In this document: piece after piece, positions 32,400-41,813 of the stretch
Numbering within the stretch: the stretch's first letter is position 1
Layout of the letters: each line of letters begins with the position of its first letter
Assembly (NCBI RefSeq): GCF_013359815.1
Contig: NZ_JABMCF010000033.1
Coordinates: forward strand, 1 to 64,000
DNA length: 64,000 bases
Direction of reading: 5' to 3'
Origin: Curtobacterium flaccumfaciens
GTDB taxonomy: Bacteria > Actinomycetota > Actinomycetes > Actinomycetales > Microbacteriaceae
Translations under genes and position numbers: made by a program
The notes under the pieces: generated by a model
Told to the model about the DNA's origin: nothing
The model's database searches: none
The model's input: only the letters and a program-made list of their open reading frames with translations

Positions 32400-32415
32400 G
32401 CACAAGATGTAGTGG
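32400..32415. promoter_or_regulatory. NrdR box 2
   Basis: GCACAAGATGTAGTGG matches the NrdR consensus at 12 of 16 positions. TTGACT (32388-32393) lies between the boxes and a TAACGT sequence follows at 32424, but their spacing is too long for one promoter, so the exact start site is unsure. NrdR is the (d)ATP-sensing repressor of ribonucleotide reductase genes. Confidence 0.8.
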
Positions 32416-32490
32416 CGATGTAGTAACGTCATCCGCAGCACAGCACACGAACTTCGGACCTGGAATCAGGCCCAGAAACCAGGGGAGAAC

Positions 32491-32724
32491 ATGGCCGTCA
32501 CCGTCTACACCAAGCCGTCCTGCGTCCAGTGCACCGCGACGTACCGGGCCCTCGACAACAAGGGCATCGAGTACGAAGTGCACGACGTCTCCACCGACGA
32601 GGCAGCCCTCGAGCACGTCAAGAGCCTGGGCTACATGCAGGCCCCCGTCGTCGTCACGGACGATGACCACTGGTCGGGCTTCCGCCCCGACAAGATCGCG
32701 ACGCTCAGCGCCGAACTGGCGTGA
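32491..32724 (+). CDS. nrdH: Glutaredoxin-like protein NrdH
   Basis: 77 residues from ATG 32491, with AGGGGAGAAC just before. The redox motif is CVQC near residue 11 (KPSCVQCTAT), and the C-terminal GFRPDKI is that of NrdH rather than of true glutaredoxins. It passes electrons from thioredoxin reductase to the class Ib ribonucleotide reductase. First gene of the nrdHIEF operon; the NrdR boxes are 75-125 nt upstream. Confidence 0.96.
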   Translation: MAVTVYTKPSCVQCTATYRALDNKGIEYEVHDVSTDEAALEHVKSLGYMQAPVVVTDDDHWSGFRPDKIATLSAELA

Positions 32725-32729
32725 CTTTC

Positions 32730-32772
32730 TAGGTGTGTTCCCCGGCCCCTTCGGGGCCGGGGAACACACCTA
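32730..32772 (+). other. Perfect 20-bp hairpin with UUCG-type loop between nrdH and nrdI
   Basis: TAGGTGTGTTCCCCGGCCCC and its exact complement enclose TTC, giving a cUUCGg-capped stem. It begins 5 nt after the nrdH stop and ends 42 nt before nrdI. There is no following T run. It may stabilise the nrdH part of the transcript, mark an RNase cleavage point, or reduce read-through, so that NrdH is made in excess over NrdI/E/F. Confidence 0.8.
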
Positions 32773-32814
32773 CTGCACGATCTGCTGTCCGCACCTTCTC
32801 CAGAGGAGCGCACC

Positions 32815-33231
32815 ATGAGCCGATTGGTCTACTTCTCGAGCGTGTCCGGGTACACCGCGCGCTTCGTCGAGAAGCTCGGCCGCGACGCGGACCGGATCCC
32901 GCTCTACCCGAGCGAACCGTTCCTGCACGTCGACGAGCCCTACGTCCTGGTCCTGCCCACCTACGGTGGCGGCAACGGCGAGGGTGCAGTCCCCAAGCAG
33001 GTCATCAAGTTCCTCAACGACGCCCACAACCGCTCGCTGATCCGCGGCGTGGTGGTGGGCGGCAACACGAACTTCGGCGAGGCGTACGGCCTCGCAGGGG
33101 ACGTCATCGCGCAGAAGTGCAACGTCCCCCTTCTCTACAGATTCGAACTCTTCGGGACCCCTGACGACGTGTCGGCGGTCAACTCAGGATTGGATGCATT
33201 TTGGACGCAGCAGTTGCAGACGTCGATCTGA
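32815..33231 (+). CDS. nrdI: Ribonucleotide reductase flavodoxin NrdI
   Basis: 138 residues from ATG 32815, with AGAGGAGCG before it. The flavodoxin-like start is [39 protein letters not shown] and [19 protein letters not shown] are NrdI signatures. NrdI supplies oxidant to build the dimanganese-tyrosyl radical in NrdF. Its end overlaps the first codons of nrdE if the TTG start at 33201 is used. Confidence 0.95.
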   Translation: MSRLVYFSSVSGYTARFVEKLGRDADRIPLYPSEPFLHVDEPYVLVLPTYGGGNGEGAVPKQVIKFLNDAHNRSLIRGVVVGGNTNFGEAYGLAGDVIAQKCNVPLLYRFELFGTPDDVSAVNSGLDAFWTQQLQTSI

Positions 33232-35354
33232 CGTCGCCGCAGACGGGGATGGACTACCACTCCCTCAACGCGATGCTCAACCTCTACGACGCGGACGGGA
33301 ACATCCAGTTCGACAAGGATCGTGAGGCCGCCAAGCAGTTCTTCCTGCAGCACGTCAACCAGAACACCGTCTTCTTCCACAACCTGAAGGAGCGGCTCGA
33401 CTACCTGGTCGAGAACGAGTACTACGAAAAAGCCACGATCGACATGTACTCGCTGGACTTCATCCAGCGACTCAACGACCTGGCGTACTCGAAGAAGTTC
33501 CGGTTCCAGACGTTCCTCGGCGCGTTCAAGTACTACACGAGCTACACGCTCAAGACGTTCGACGGCAAGCGGTACCTGGAGCGCTTCGAGGACCGCGTCG
33601 TCATGACCGCCCTCGGCCTGGCCCAGGGCAACGAGCAGCTCGCCATCGACCTGGTCGAAGAGATCGTCGCTGGCCGCTTCCAGCCCGCGACCCCCACGTT
33701 CCTCAACACGGCGAAGGCACAGCGCGGCGAGCTCGTCTCCTGCTTCCTGCTCCGCATCGAGGACAACATGGAGTCGATCTCGCGCGGCATCAACTCGTCG
33801 CTGCAGCTCTCGAAGCGCGGCGGCGGCGTGGCCCTGCTCCTCTCCAACATCCGCGAGGCCGGCGCCCCGATCAAGCAGATCGAGAACCAGTCCTCGGGCA
33901 TCATCCCCGTGATGAAGCTGCTGGAAGACTCCTTCTCCTACGCGAACCAGCTCGGTGCGCGTCAGGGTGCCGGCGCGGTCTACCTCAGCGCCCACCACCC
34001 GGACATCATGAAGTTCCTCGACACCAAGCGCGAGAACGCCGACGAGAAGATCCGCATCAAGACGCTGTCGCTCGGCGTCGTCGTGCCGGACATCACGTTC
34101 GAGCTCGCGAAGAACAACGAGGACATGTACCTGTTCTCGCCGTACGACGTCGAGAAGGTCTACGGCGTCCCCTTCGGCGACGTCCCGATCTCCGAGAACT
34201 ACCGCGCGATGGTCGACGACTCGCGCATCAAGAAGACGAAGATCAAGGCGCGTGACTTCTTCACGACCATTGCCGAGATCCAGTTCGAGTCGGGCTACCC
34301 GTACATCGTGTTCGAGGACACGGTGAACAAGGCCAACCCGATCAAGGGTCGGATCAACATGTCCAACCTGTGCTCGGAGATCCTGCAGGTCAACACCCCG
34401 ACGACCTTCAACGAGGACCTGTCCTACAAGGAGATCGGCAAGGACATCTCCTGCAACCTCGGCTCCCTGAACATCGCGCTGACGATGGACTCGCCCGACT
34501 TCGGCAAGACCATCGAGACCGCCATCCGCGGCCTGACCTCGGTCTCGCAGATGTCGCACATCACCTCGGTGCGTTCCGTCGAGGACGGCAACGACAAGTC
34601 GCACGCCATCGGCCTCGGCCAGATGAACCTGCACGGCTACCTCGCTCGTGAGCGCGTCTACTACGGCTCCGAAGAGGGCATCGACTTCACGAACATCTAC
34701 TTCTACACGGTGCTGTTCCACGCCCTTCGTGCGTCGAACAAGATCGCGATCGAGACTGGCGAGACCTTCGACGGCTTCCGCGACTCGAAGTACGCGTCGG
34801 GTGAGTTCTTCGACAAGTACACCGACCAGACGTGGACGCCCGCGACTGCTCGTGTTGCTTCGCTGTTCGACAACGCGAACATCACGATCCCGACGCAGGA
34901 CGACTGGAAGGCGCTGAAGGCGTCCGTCCAGGAGCACGGCATCTACAACCAGAACCTGCAGGCCGTCCCGCCGACCGGTTCGATCTCGTACATCAACCAC
35001 TCGACGTCGTCGATCCACCCAATCGCGTCGAAGATCGAGATCCGCAAGGAAGGCAAGCTCGGCCGCGTCTACTACCCGGCGCCGTTCATGACGAACGACA
35101 ACCTGGACTACTACCAGGACGCGTACGAGATCGGTGCCGAGAAGATCATCGACACGTACGCCGCGGCGACGCAGCACGTGGACCAGGGCCTGTCCCTGAC
35201 GCTGTTCTTCAAGGACACCGCCACCACGCGTGACATCAACAAGGCGCAGATCTACGCATGGCGCAAGGGCATCAAGACGATCTATTACATCCGTCTCCGC
35301 CAGCTCGCGCTGGAGGGCACGGAGGTCGAGGGCTGCGTCAGCTGCATGCTGTAG
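33201..35354 (+). CDS. nrdE: Class Ib ribonucleotide reductase, large subunit NrdE
   Basis: 717 residues from TTG 33201, overlapping nrdI by 31 nt, or 701 residues from ATG 33249 ([14 protein letters not shown]); the sequence does not decide. Class Ib features: [24 protein letters not shown], the catalytic Cys in [27 protein letters not shown], the radical-path pair YYIRLRQ and the C-terminal redox CVSCML that NrdH reduces. It reduces ribonucleoside diphosphates. Family length is 690-725. Confidence 0.96.
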   Translation: MDAAVADVDLTSPQTGMDYHSLNAMLNLYDADGNIQFDKDREAAKQFFLQHVNQNTVFFHNLKERLDYLVENEYYEKATIDMYSLDFIQRLNDLAYSKKFRFQTFLGAFKYYTSYTLKTFDGKRYLERFEDRVVMTALGLAQGNEQLAIDLVEEIVAGRFQPATPTFLNTAKAQRGELVSCFLLRIEDNMESISRGINSSLQLSKRGGGVALLLSNIREAGAPIKQIENQSSGIIPVMKLLEDSFSYANQLGARQGAGAVYLSAHHPDIMKFLDTKRENADEKIRIKTLSLGVVVPDITFELAKNNEDMYLFSPYDVEKVYGVPFGDVPISENYRAMVDDSRIKKTKIKARDFFTTIAEIQFESGYPYIVFEDTVNKANPIKGRINMSNLCSEILQVNTPTTFNEDLSYKEIGKDISCNLGSLNIALTMDSPDFGKTIETAIRGLTSVSQMSHITSVRSVEDGNDKSHAIGLGQMNLHGYLARERVYYGSEEGIDFTNIYFYTVLFHALRASNKIAIETGETFDGFRDSKYASGEFFDKYTDQTWTPATARVASLFDNANITIPTQDDWKALKASVQEHGIYNQNLQAVPPTGSISYINHSTSSIHPIASKIEIRKEGKLGRVYYPAPFMTNDNLDYYQDAYEIGAEKIIDTYAAATQHVDQGLSLTLFFKDTATTRDINKAQIYAWRKGIKTIYYIRLRQLALEGTEVEGCVSCML

Positions 35355-36419
<1,065 letters not shown>

Positions 36420-36440
36420 TCCTGGTCTGACTCATGGGGA

Positions 36441-36470
36441 CGCCCCGCTGGCTTCGGCCGGCGGGGCGTT
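36441..36470 (+). terminator. nrdHIEF terminator
   Basis: ACGCCCCGCTGGC and GCCGGCGGGGCGT pair (one G-U) around a TTCG loop, 21 nt after the nrdF stop, followed by TCTC. A good intrinsic-type hairpin in position for the end of the operon. Confidence 0.75.
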
Positions 36471-36563
36471 CTCAGTTGACGGGCACCGTCGCCGGTGCGG
36501 CCGGCTTGCGGTTGGGAACGCATCAAGATCACCTTGGTCAACTACCAACGAGTGAAGTGACAC

Positions 36564-37025
36564 ATGATCATCGAAGAATCGAACAGCCACATCAGCAGCA
36601 TCCTGCGGGACACCTTCCGGCCGATGCCTGACCAGGTTCGCCGCATGCTGGGCCTCCTTGACAACGACGAGCACTTCGCGTGGAGGCTCTGGTGGTGTCC
36701 CGACGACGCCGACTGGATGTTCAACCCCGACAAGACTGAGGAGCAGTACGGCAACTCCTACCTGCAGGCCGGTGGCACCGCCGAGAAGATGAGCGTGGAG
36801 CTGCGCCGTCGCGAGGACGACGGGGAGTACCGCTTCTACGTCGTCGGCCGTGACCACGACCTCACCGAACCGCTCACCGAGACCATCGACGTGCAGGCTG
36901 CGCACGAGCCTCGGCATCCTGCCGAGCTGTTCACGGCTGACCAGGCTGCGCCGGTGTTCATGCACTACGTCGAACACCAGACGGTGCCCGACGGCTCCAC
37001 GCTCCGTCTCATCGACGACATGTAG
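36564..37025 (+). CDS. Hypothetical protein
   Basis: 153 residues from ATG 36564. It has no signal peptide or membrane segment. Visible features are a helical N-terminus (ESNSHISSILRDTFRPM), a Trp-rich stretch (HFAWRLWWCPDDADWMF) and a beta-rich centre (KMSVELRRREDDGEYRFYVVGRDH). I do not recognise the family; the single-domain acidic shape is like small immunity or regulatory proteins, but nothing proves this. It is an isolated gene between nrdF and a family A palindrome, and its codon use looks ordinary. Confidence 0.65.
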   Translation: MIIEESNSHISSILRDTFRPMPDQVRRMLGLLDNDEHFAWRLWWCPDDADWMFNPDKTEEQYGNSYLQAGGTAEKMSVELRRREDDGEYRFYVVGRDHDLTEPLTETIDVQAAHEPRHPAELFTADQAAPVFMHYVEHQTVPDGSTLRLIDDM

Positions 37026-37066
37026 AAGGTGGCGACGCCACCGTCGCGTGTCCGCGACCGTGTGCG

Positions 37067-37108
37067 GGACAGGAGGCGCGGTGCCAGCTGGCACCGCGCC
37101 TCCTGTCC
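37067..37108. repeat. Dispersed palindrome, family A (full copy 5)
   Basis: A perfect 42-bp palindrome (arms GGACAGGAGGCGCGGTGCCAG and its complement). The core is the same as copy 1, but the outer arms read GGACAGG instead of GGACGGG, with both arms changed together, which argues for selection on base pairing. Confidence 0.88.
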
Positions 37109-37190
37109 GTTGCTGCTCACGCGACCTCGTGCAGTCACGCAGCCAACCGCGTCCGGCCAGTCCTGGGCTGGGGATGGTGCTGGGTCCGGA

Positions 37191-38165
37191 TCACCCGAGG
37201 GCGCCGCCCCAGAAGTCGTGACCGCCGAACACGACCTTCACCGGGACGGCCTGCGCTCGGTCGGCCACGTACCGGTACACGCCGCCCGGACGTCCGAGCC
37301 ACAGCACCTGCGCCGTCGTTGCGGTCGTCGCCACGGTCCGGAGTTCCACCACGTACTGCCCGGAGGGGATCTGGAACTGCGCCGTCTGCTCGCTGTCGAG
37401 CAGCGTCGAGAACCGGGTCGAGAACGACGCACCGGTCGTCGCGTTCGTCACCGTGACGGTCGCGCCGCTCAGTTGCGCCGACGGGCTGCGGGACGCCGAG
37501 GCCGCGTAGACGATCAGGTCGTAGTCGCTGTGTGCGTAGTGCCGTGACAAGGTGACTCGGGACGCCGGGAGCGTTCCTCGCTGCTGGTACACCCGGGTCT
37601 TCCAGACGGCGGGCGACGCCGTTCCGCTGGCGTAGGCCTCGATGCGGTACTTCCCCGTGCTCAACCCGACGAACCGGTACTGGCCCGCGCTGTCCGAGGT
37701 CGTCCGGAACACCTGCGAGGTGTCCTCGTTCCAGGCGTACATCAGGCGACCGGCGGCGGGTCCAGTGGGGCCGACCACATCGCCCTGCACCGTGGCACCG
37801 ATCACGAGCGGCACGGTGACCGCGACTGTCGAGCCGCCGCGGACGGCGATGCCCGAGCGGAGTCCGGGGGCGTAGGTCTCCGTTCCGTGCGGCGGGAGTT
37901 GCCGCGTCGTCACCGTGACGGTGTCCGGTGCGGGGATGCCGGTGAACGTCGCGGCGCCGTCATCGTCGGTCGTGGCGTTCCCGACGACGACGTCGGTGCC
38001 GATCGCTGCGAGTTCGACGTCCGCCAGCCGGATCGCGGTGCCGTCCGGCGTTGCGAGCTGCACGGTGATCGTTCCGGATCCGGCCGCAGTCGCTGGTGGC
38101 GCGAGGCCGATCAGCGCGCCTGCTGCCAGCGCAACGGCCAGTGTCATCCCCGTGATCAGTCGCAT
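37191..38165 (-). CDS. Secreted protein with carboxypeptidase-regulatory-like domains
   Basis: 324 residues from ATG 38165. A Sec signal peptide is clear (TGMTLAVALAAGALIGLAPP, cleaved near ATAAGS). Three beta-sandwich units follow: ITVQLATPDGTAIRLADVEL, ATVQGDVVGPTGPAAGRLMY with SAGQYRFVGLSTGKYRIEAY, and LSGATVTVTNATTGASFST, all like CarboxypepD-reg or SdrD-B modules. Such modules act as stalks or ligand-binding parts of surface proteins. No sortase signal is visible, so it is released or held by other means. Function unknown. A TACAGT box lies about 40 nt upstream. Confidence 0.82.
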   Translation of the reverse strand: MRLITGMTLAVALAAGALIGLAPPATAAGSGTITVQLATPDGTAIRLADVELAAIGTDVVVGNATTDDDGAATFTGIPAPDTVTVTTRQLPPHGTETYAPGLRSGIAVRGGSTVAVTVPLVIGATVQGDVVGPTGPAAGRLMYAWNEDTSQVFRTTSDSAGQYRFVGLSTGKYRIEAYASGTASPAVWKTRVYQQRGTLPASRVTLSRHYAHSDYDLIVYAASASRSPSAQLSGATVTVTNATTGASFSTRFSTLLDSEQTAQFQIPSGQYVVELRTVATTATTAQVLWLGRPGGVYRYVADRAQAVPVKVVFGGHDFWGGALG

Positions 38166-38287
38166 CGCGTTCCCCGGTCGTTGGCCAGCCGTGCGTTGCC
38201 AGGGACTGTACGCGCACGGCGGGCGGGCGGTGGGGCAGGCACATCGCAGCAGCGGTCACGCGGAAGCCGTCCCGGCTTCGACAAGCG

Positions 38288-39523
38288 TCACGAGGTGCGG
38301 GTCGCACCGATCGCCCAGACGCGGGGCGGTTCGGCACCGTTGACCGCGTGGTCACCGATGATCCGTGCCTTGAACACCCACGGGTTGTGGCTGCCGGCGG
38401 TGCGAGCGTTCCGCCAGTGCCGGTCGAGGTTCTTCGTCGTGCTCACCCCGGACGCCGCGAGCGCGTCGAACAGGTGCGAGGTCGCCGTCGTCGCCAGCGT
38501 GGTCAGCGCCACTTGCGCCTGCGCGGTCGCGAGTTCGGCGCGGTCGTTGCGGCGCTCGTCCTCGGCTGTGTCGAGCCCGGCTCCCTCGTACGCACCCTGC
38601 AGGGCCGCGGCGGCCCGGTCGACGATGGCGGTGGCGGCGAACCCGGCCGCCGACACCTCGCCGACGACCTGCAGGATCTGCGGGTCTGCCGCGAACGTGT
38701 CGGCGTTGCCGTGTGAGAAGACGCGGGTGCGGTTGCGGACCTCGCGCGCGATCTCCCGCTCGGCTGCGAGGACGGACCCGGCGAGGACGCTCAACAGCAC
38801 GCCCTGGTAGAACGCCGTCTGGTACTTGAAACGCTCGTCGAAGGGGATCACCGCGTCGGCCTGCACGACGGCGTCGTCGAAGGTGCTGGTGCCGGAGCCG
38901 GTGGTGCGCTGCCCGAACCCGTCCCAGTCATCGGTGTGGGTGACCCCGGGCTGGTGCGCGTCGATGATCGCGATGACCCGCTCGCCGGTGTCCGTGCGTT
39001 CGGCGTAGGTGTCGATCCAGTCGGCGAAGATGCTGCCGGTCGAGTAGTACTTCTGCCCGGTGATCCGGAACGTCCCGTCCGGCTGCGGGGTCACCTTCGT
39101 GATCACGTCGCCGACCTGCACCGACCCGACTTCGGTCCACGAGTTACCGGCGATCTCACCGCGGCCGAAGCGGTCCAGCCACACCTCACGTTCCCCGGTC
39201 CGTGCGACCAGCCGGTCCTCCACGAGTGCGAAGTGGCCGCGGAGCGCCTGGGGGATGTTGCTGTCAGCGGCGGCGAGTTCGGTCAGCAGGCGGAACAGCT
39301 GGGGCAGGGTCGCCCCGGCTCCGCCGTGGGCGACGGGGACGCGGACGGCGCCGAATCCTGCGGCGGCGAGTTCGCGGATCTCCTCGAACGGGAGGCGGTG
39401 GTCGCGTTCGCGCTCAGAGGCGCCGGCAGCGATGCGATCGAAGATCGGACGGAAACGGGCGAGGAGCTCGTCGTCGGCGCCCTCGTCGATCGTGCTGTCG
39501 GCGGTCTGGTTGCTGATGGTCAC
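38288..39523 (-). CDS. Acyl-CoA dehydrogenase-like flavin monooxygenase (DszC/SfnB type)
   Basis: 411 residues from GTG 39523, chosen because AAGGAG precedes it. The acyl-CoA dehydrogenase fold shows in PVAHGGAGATLPQLFRLLTELAAADSNIPQALRGH, GNSWTEVGS, ITGQKYYSTGSIFADW and RTAGSHNPWVFKARIIGDHAVNG; the usual catalytic Glu region is replaced as in the monooxygenase branch. DszC and SfnB members oxidise organosulfur compounds with reduced flavin, giving access to sulfur. It lacks the neighbouring reductase or ssu genes that would confirm that role. Confidence 0.8.
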   Translation of the reverse strand: MTISNQTADSTIDEGADDELLARFRPIFDRIAAGASERERDHRLPFEEIRELAAAGFGAVRVPVAHGGAGATLPQLFRLLTELAAADSNIPQALRGHFALVEDRLVARTGEREVWLDRFGRGEIAGNSWTEVGSVQVGDVITKVTPQPDGTFRITGQKYYSTGSIFADWIDTYAERTDTGERVIAIIDAHQPGVTHTDDWDGFGQRTTGSGTSTFDDAVVQADAVIPFDERFKYQTAFYQGVLLSVLAGSVLAAEREIAREVRNRTRVFSHGNADTFAADPQILQVVGEVSAAGFAATAIVDRAAAALQGAYEGAGLDTAEDERRNDRAELATAQAQVALTTLATTATSHLFDALAASGVSTTKNLDRHWRNARTAGSHNPWVFKARIIGDHAVNGAEPPRVWAIGATRTS

Positions 39524-39939
39524 GAGGACTCCTTCGTGCTCTGGGTTGCTACCTGTCGCGTGGTGTGGCGCCGTGTGGTGTCGATTCGTCCGGTGTGGGC
39601 GGACAGCCCGACCAGATGTGCGCCATCGCGAGACTGTGACATCGCCGAACGCCCGCGAGAAGGGTTGTGTCGATGTGTGTCGGAGGGTGACTTCCGATGA
39701 CACGTGACCGCGCAGCCGCCCCGTGGGCGTTCGCAGCAGTGCCTTCGCGGTGCTGCGCGTGTGCGATGGCTGCGGAGCCGGTCGGACGAAGACGGGCATG
39801 CTCTTCCGAGAACCCCGCGTGTGCCAAGTTCACAAGAGCGTGCATCAATGACGGAGCACGCACCCGCCAGAGGACCGGCCGCTGCCTTGCTTGGTGTGGG
39901 CGAAAGCCGTGGTCTCGGCGCCGTTCACTCCGGTGAGGT
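39524..39939. other. 416-nt region without a supported gene
   Basis: It holds several GTG-rich short words near 39560-39600 and poor open frames in all directions; the frames at 39697-39936 (plus) and 39549-40331 (minus) have codon use and composition of noncoding DNA. I see no terminator, repeat family member or regulatory dyad that I can support. It may be a gene remnant. Confidence 0.5.
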
Positions 39940-40365
39940 TCAGGCCGGCGGTGTCGTCCCTGCGCCCTCGGTGTCGTCGGCACCCGCAAGACCTGTCCCG
40001 GCCTGGTCGAGGTTCTCGTGGGGGTCACCCATGTCCCCGGTCGCAGCGCCGGTGTGGGACAGCCCGAAGTGTCCGCGGACGGCGTTCGCCTCGGCGGGGG
40101 ACAGGGTACGTCCGGCTCCGAGGGACGGCGCGTCCTTGATCGCGTCCTTCGTGTACCCGACGTGCACGTCCGTGCCGTCGAACGTGGCGTCGTCGGCGGG
40201 GACGAGCGCCTGGTGACGCCCGAGCAGTCCGGTTGCGACACAGACGTAGGCCGCACTGCCGTCCTCGTCGGAGGGGAACACCTGCACGACCTTGCCGACT
40301 GACACGCCGTTGCGATCCCGGACAGTCGCACTCTCGACCTGGTGGATGACGCCCTTGGTGATCAT
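39940..40365 (-). CDS. PRC-barrel domain protein
   Basis: 141 residues from ATG 40365 (MITKGVIHQVESATVRDRNG); a TTG four codons upstream (40377) is the alternative. The PRC-barrel shows in VSVGKVVQVFPSDEDGSAAYVCVATGLLGRHQALVPADD and the following VGYTKDAIKDAPSLG. The C-terminal tail is acidic and disordered. Cytoplasmic PRC-barrel proteins of this kind are often stress-related in actinobacteria, with unknown partners. Start choice follows the family habit of beginning MIT(K/P). Confidence 0.8.
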   Translation of the reverse strand: MITKGVIHQVESATVRDRNGVSVGKVVQVFPSDEDGSAAYVCVATGLLGRHQALVPADDATFDGTDVHVGYTKDAIKDAPSLGAGRTLSPAEANAVRGHFGLSHTGAATGDMGDPHENLDQAGTGLAGADDTEGAGTTPPA

Positions 40366-40489
40366 GACCGTAGTCAACGCCCTCGAGTCTGACGCTTCGC
40401 AGACGCCGTCCTCCAGGCCGGGGTGAGGACCTGTCCTTCGGGGGCCGCGGCCGCGGTGGTCCGGTCAGTTCCCTTGGGCGTTCGGCCGG

Positions 40490-41443
40490 CTACTGGGAAA
40501 GCTCGGTGTTGCGGACCTCGGGGCTGCCCAGTTGTGACCCGTGTCGCTGGCGAAGTCGAGTTGCCCGCAACACGCACGCCGCGATCAAGAGCGCCATGAC
40601 GATCCATCCGGTGATGGCGAGCGGCCCGACAAGGCGTTCGTCGAAAGGCGGGAAGAGGACGGACTGGTACGAGGCGAAGCTGTTGAGTGCCGCATGGGCG
40701 AGCACGCAGGGCAGAAGCGATCCACTCGCAAGCCGGAGCCAGCCGATCAGCACGCCCGCGCCGACACAGCCGATCATCATCATGATGATCCCGAGGGGAT
40801 TGCGTTCCTCGTAGTTCAGGCCGAGCAGGATCGCGGGAGCGTGCCAGAGACCCCAGATCGCGCCGCTCACGCACAGCGCCCATTCAGTGCCGAGCGGCAG
40901 CAGTTTCGGGAGGAGCCAGCCGCGCCAACCGACTTCTTCGCCGGTCGCAGCGATCGCGGTGATGGCAATCCCGATCGGGAGGTTCAGCAGTTGCAGCAGC
41001 GCCAGGAGCGCCATCGGCATCGGCGGTTGCTCGCCCGTGACTCGAACGATGAGTTCTTTCGCCATGGAGTGTTCGGGGTCGAGCTGCACCCACCCGAACA
41101 GCATCCCGAGGCCCCAGCTGCCGGAGATCAGCACAGCAGCTCCGGCGATGCCTGCGAGAGCGAAGCGCCAGCCTCGACGCGTGAAGAAGCCAGCCAGCCC
41201 GAGCGCAACCAGGATCGCTTTCCCGCGGCGACGTTCGAGCGTGACCGCGACCAGCAGCGCTGCGAGGCCCGGTGTGAACATCATCGCCACGGTCGCGATG
41301 TACGCACCAGGGTTCCCGACGGGGTCCGAGAGGTCCGCACTCGCCTGGATCGCTGGCCAGAGCAGTGCCCATGCCGCACCGTACGCCAGCAGGACGAACA
41401 TGCCGACCGCACTCCAGCGGACACCCCGCGGGCTTCCCGACAT
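40490..41443 (-). CDS. CPBP-family intramembrane metalloprotease
   Basis: 317 residues from ATG 41443, chosen for the GGGGGAG site 4-5 nt before it; an earlier start at 41479 has none. The protein has about eight membrane helices. The ABI/CPBP motifs are EEVGWRGWLLP (motif 1), IWGLWHAPAIL (motif 2) and VLAHAALNSF (motif 3), all with the expected Glu-Glu, His and His-x-x-x-Asn residues. Such enzymes cleave peptides or prenylated proteins in the membrane, and some protect against bacteriocins. No bacteriocin is adjacent, but the next gene upstream is the DUF1023 hydrolase, divergent. Confidence 0.9.
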   Translation of the reverse strand: MSGSPRGVRWSAVGMFVLLAYGAAWALLWPAIQASADLSDPVGNPGAYIATVAMMFTPGLAALLVAVTLERRRGKAILVALGLAGFFTRRGWRFALAGIAGAAVLISGSWGLGMLFGWVQLDPEHSMAKELIVRVTGEQPPMPMALLALLQLLNLPIGIAITAIAATGEEVGWRGWLLPKLLPLGTEWALCVSGAIWGLWHAPAILLGLNYEERNPLGIIMMMIGCVGAGVLIGWLRLASGSLLPCVLAHAALNSFASYQSVLFPPFDERLVGPLAITGWIVMALLIAACVLRATRLRQRHGSQLGSPEVRNTELSQ

Positions 41444-41813
41444 GTTCTCCCCCGTTCGCTTGAGTGCGCCGCGCATCACGGCAATCGGCTCCCTTGCCTA
41501 GGCGGAGGAGCCTGAGCGCCCTCCGGATCAACTTACCGAAGCAACCACCTGGAAGGCAAAATATCAAGCTTCGGTCACCCCTGGGGGTGGTGCGAGACGC
41601 GGTGTCGTTATCCGTCCCCTGGCGTCAATGGTGGGGGTCGAGGTCCGCGCACGCGGAGGACGCAACCTGGCCGGGGGCTCTCCTGCACTCGGAAGAGAGC
41701 CGCCGGGGTGTGCAACGATGCCCTCGAAGTCCCACCGTTGTGTGAAATACGCCCTTCGGCGCTGCTTCGGGTAGAGTCAGCGTTCGGACCGGGGTGGGCC
41801 TGAGGGGGACGTC
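41444..41813. promoter_or_regulatory. 370-nt divergent control region (CPBP / DUF1023)
   Basis: No gene is supported. CACCCCTGGGGGTG (about 41576-41590) is a dyad, and GGCTCTC / GAGAGCC (41675-41702) form a small hairpin. TAGAGT (about 41774-41779) and GAGGGGG just before the ATG at 41814 look like the -10 box and ribosome-binding site of the DUF1023 gene. The patch around 41555-41570 (GCAAAATATCAAGC) is unusually AT-rich. Confidence 0.4.

Noticed and set aside
32730..32772. Intrinsic terminator between nrdH and nrdI
   Set aside because: The stem is strong but no T run follows and the operon continues, so a plain terminator is not supported.
39697..39936. Cys-rich 79-residue plus-strand frame
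   Set aside because: No start signals, composition of translated noncoding DNA, and an equally open frame on the other strand.
39524..39939. Transposase remnant
   Set aside because: Short matches in translated frames were not convincing and no terminal repeats are present.
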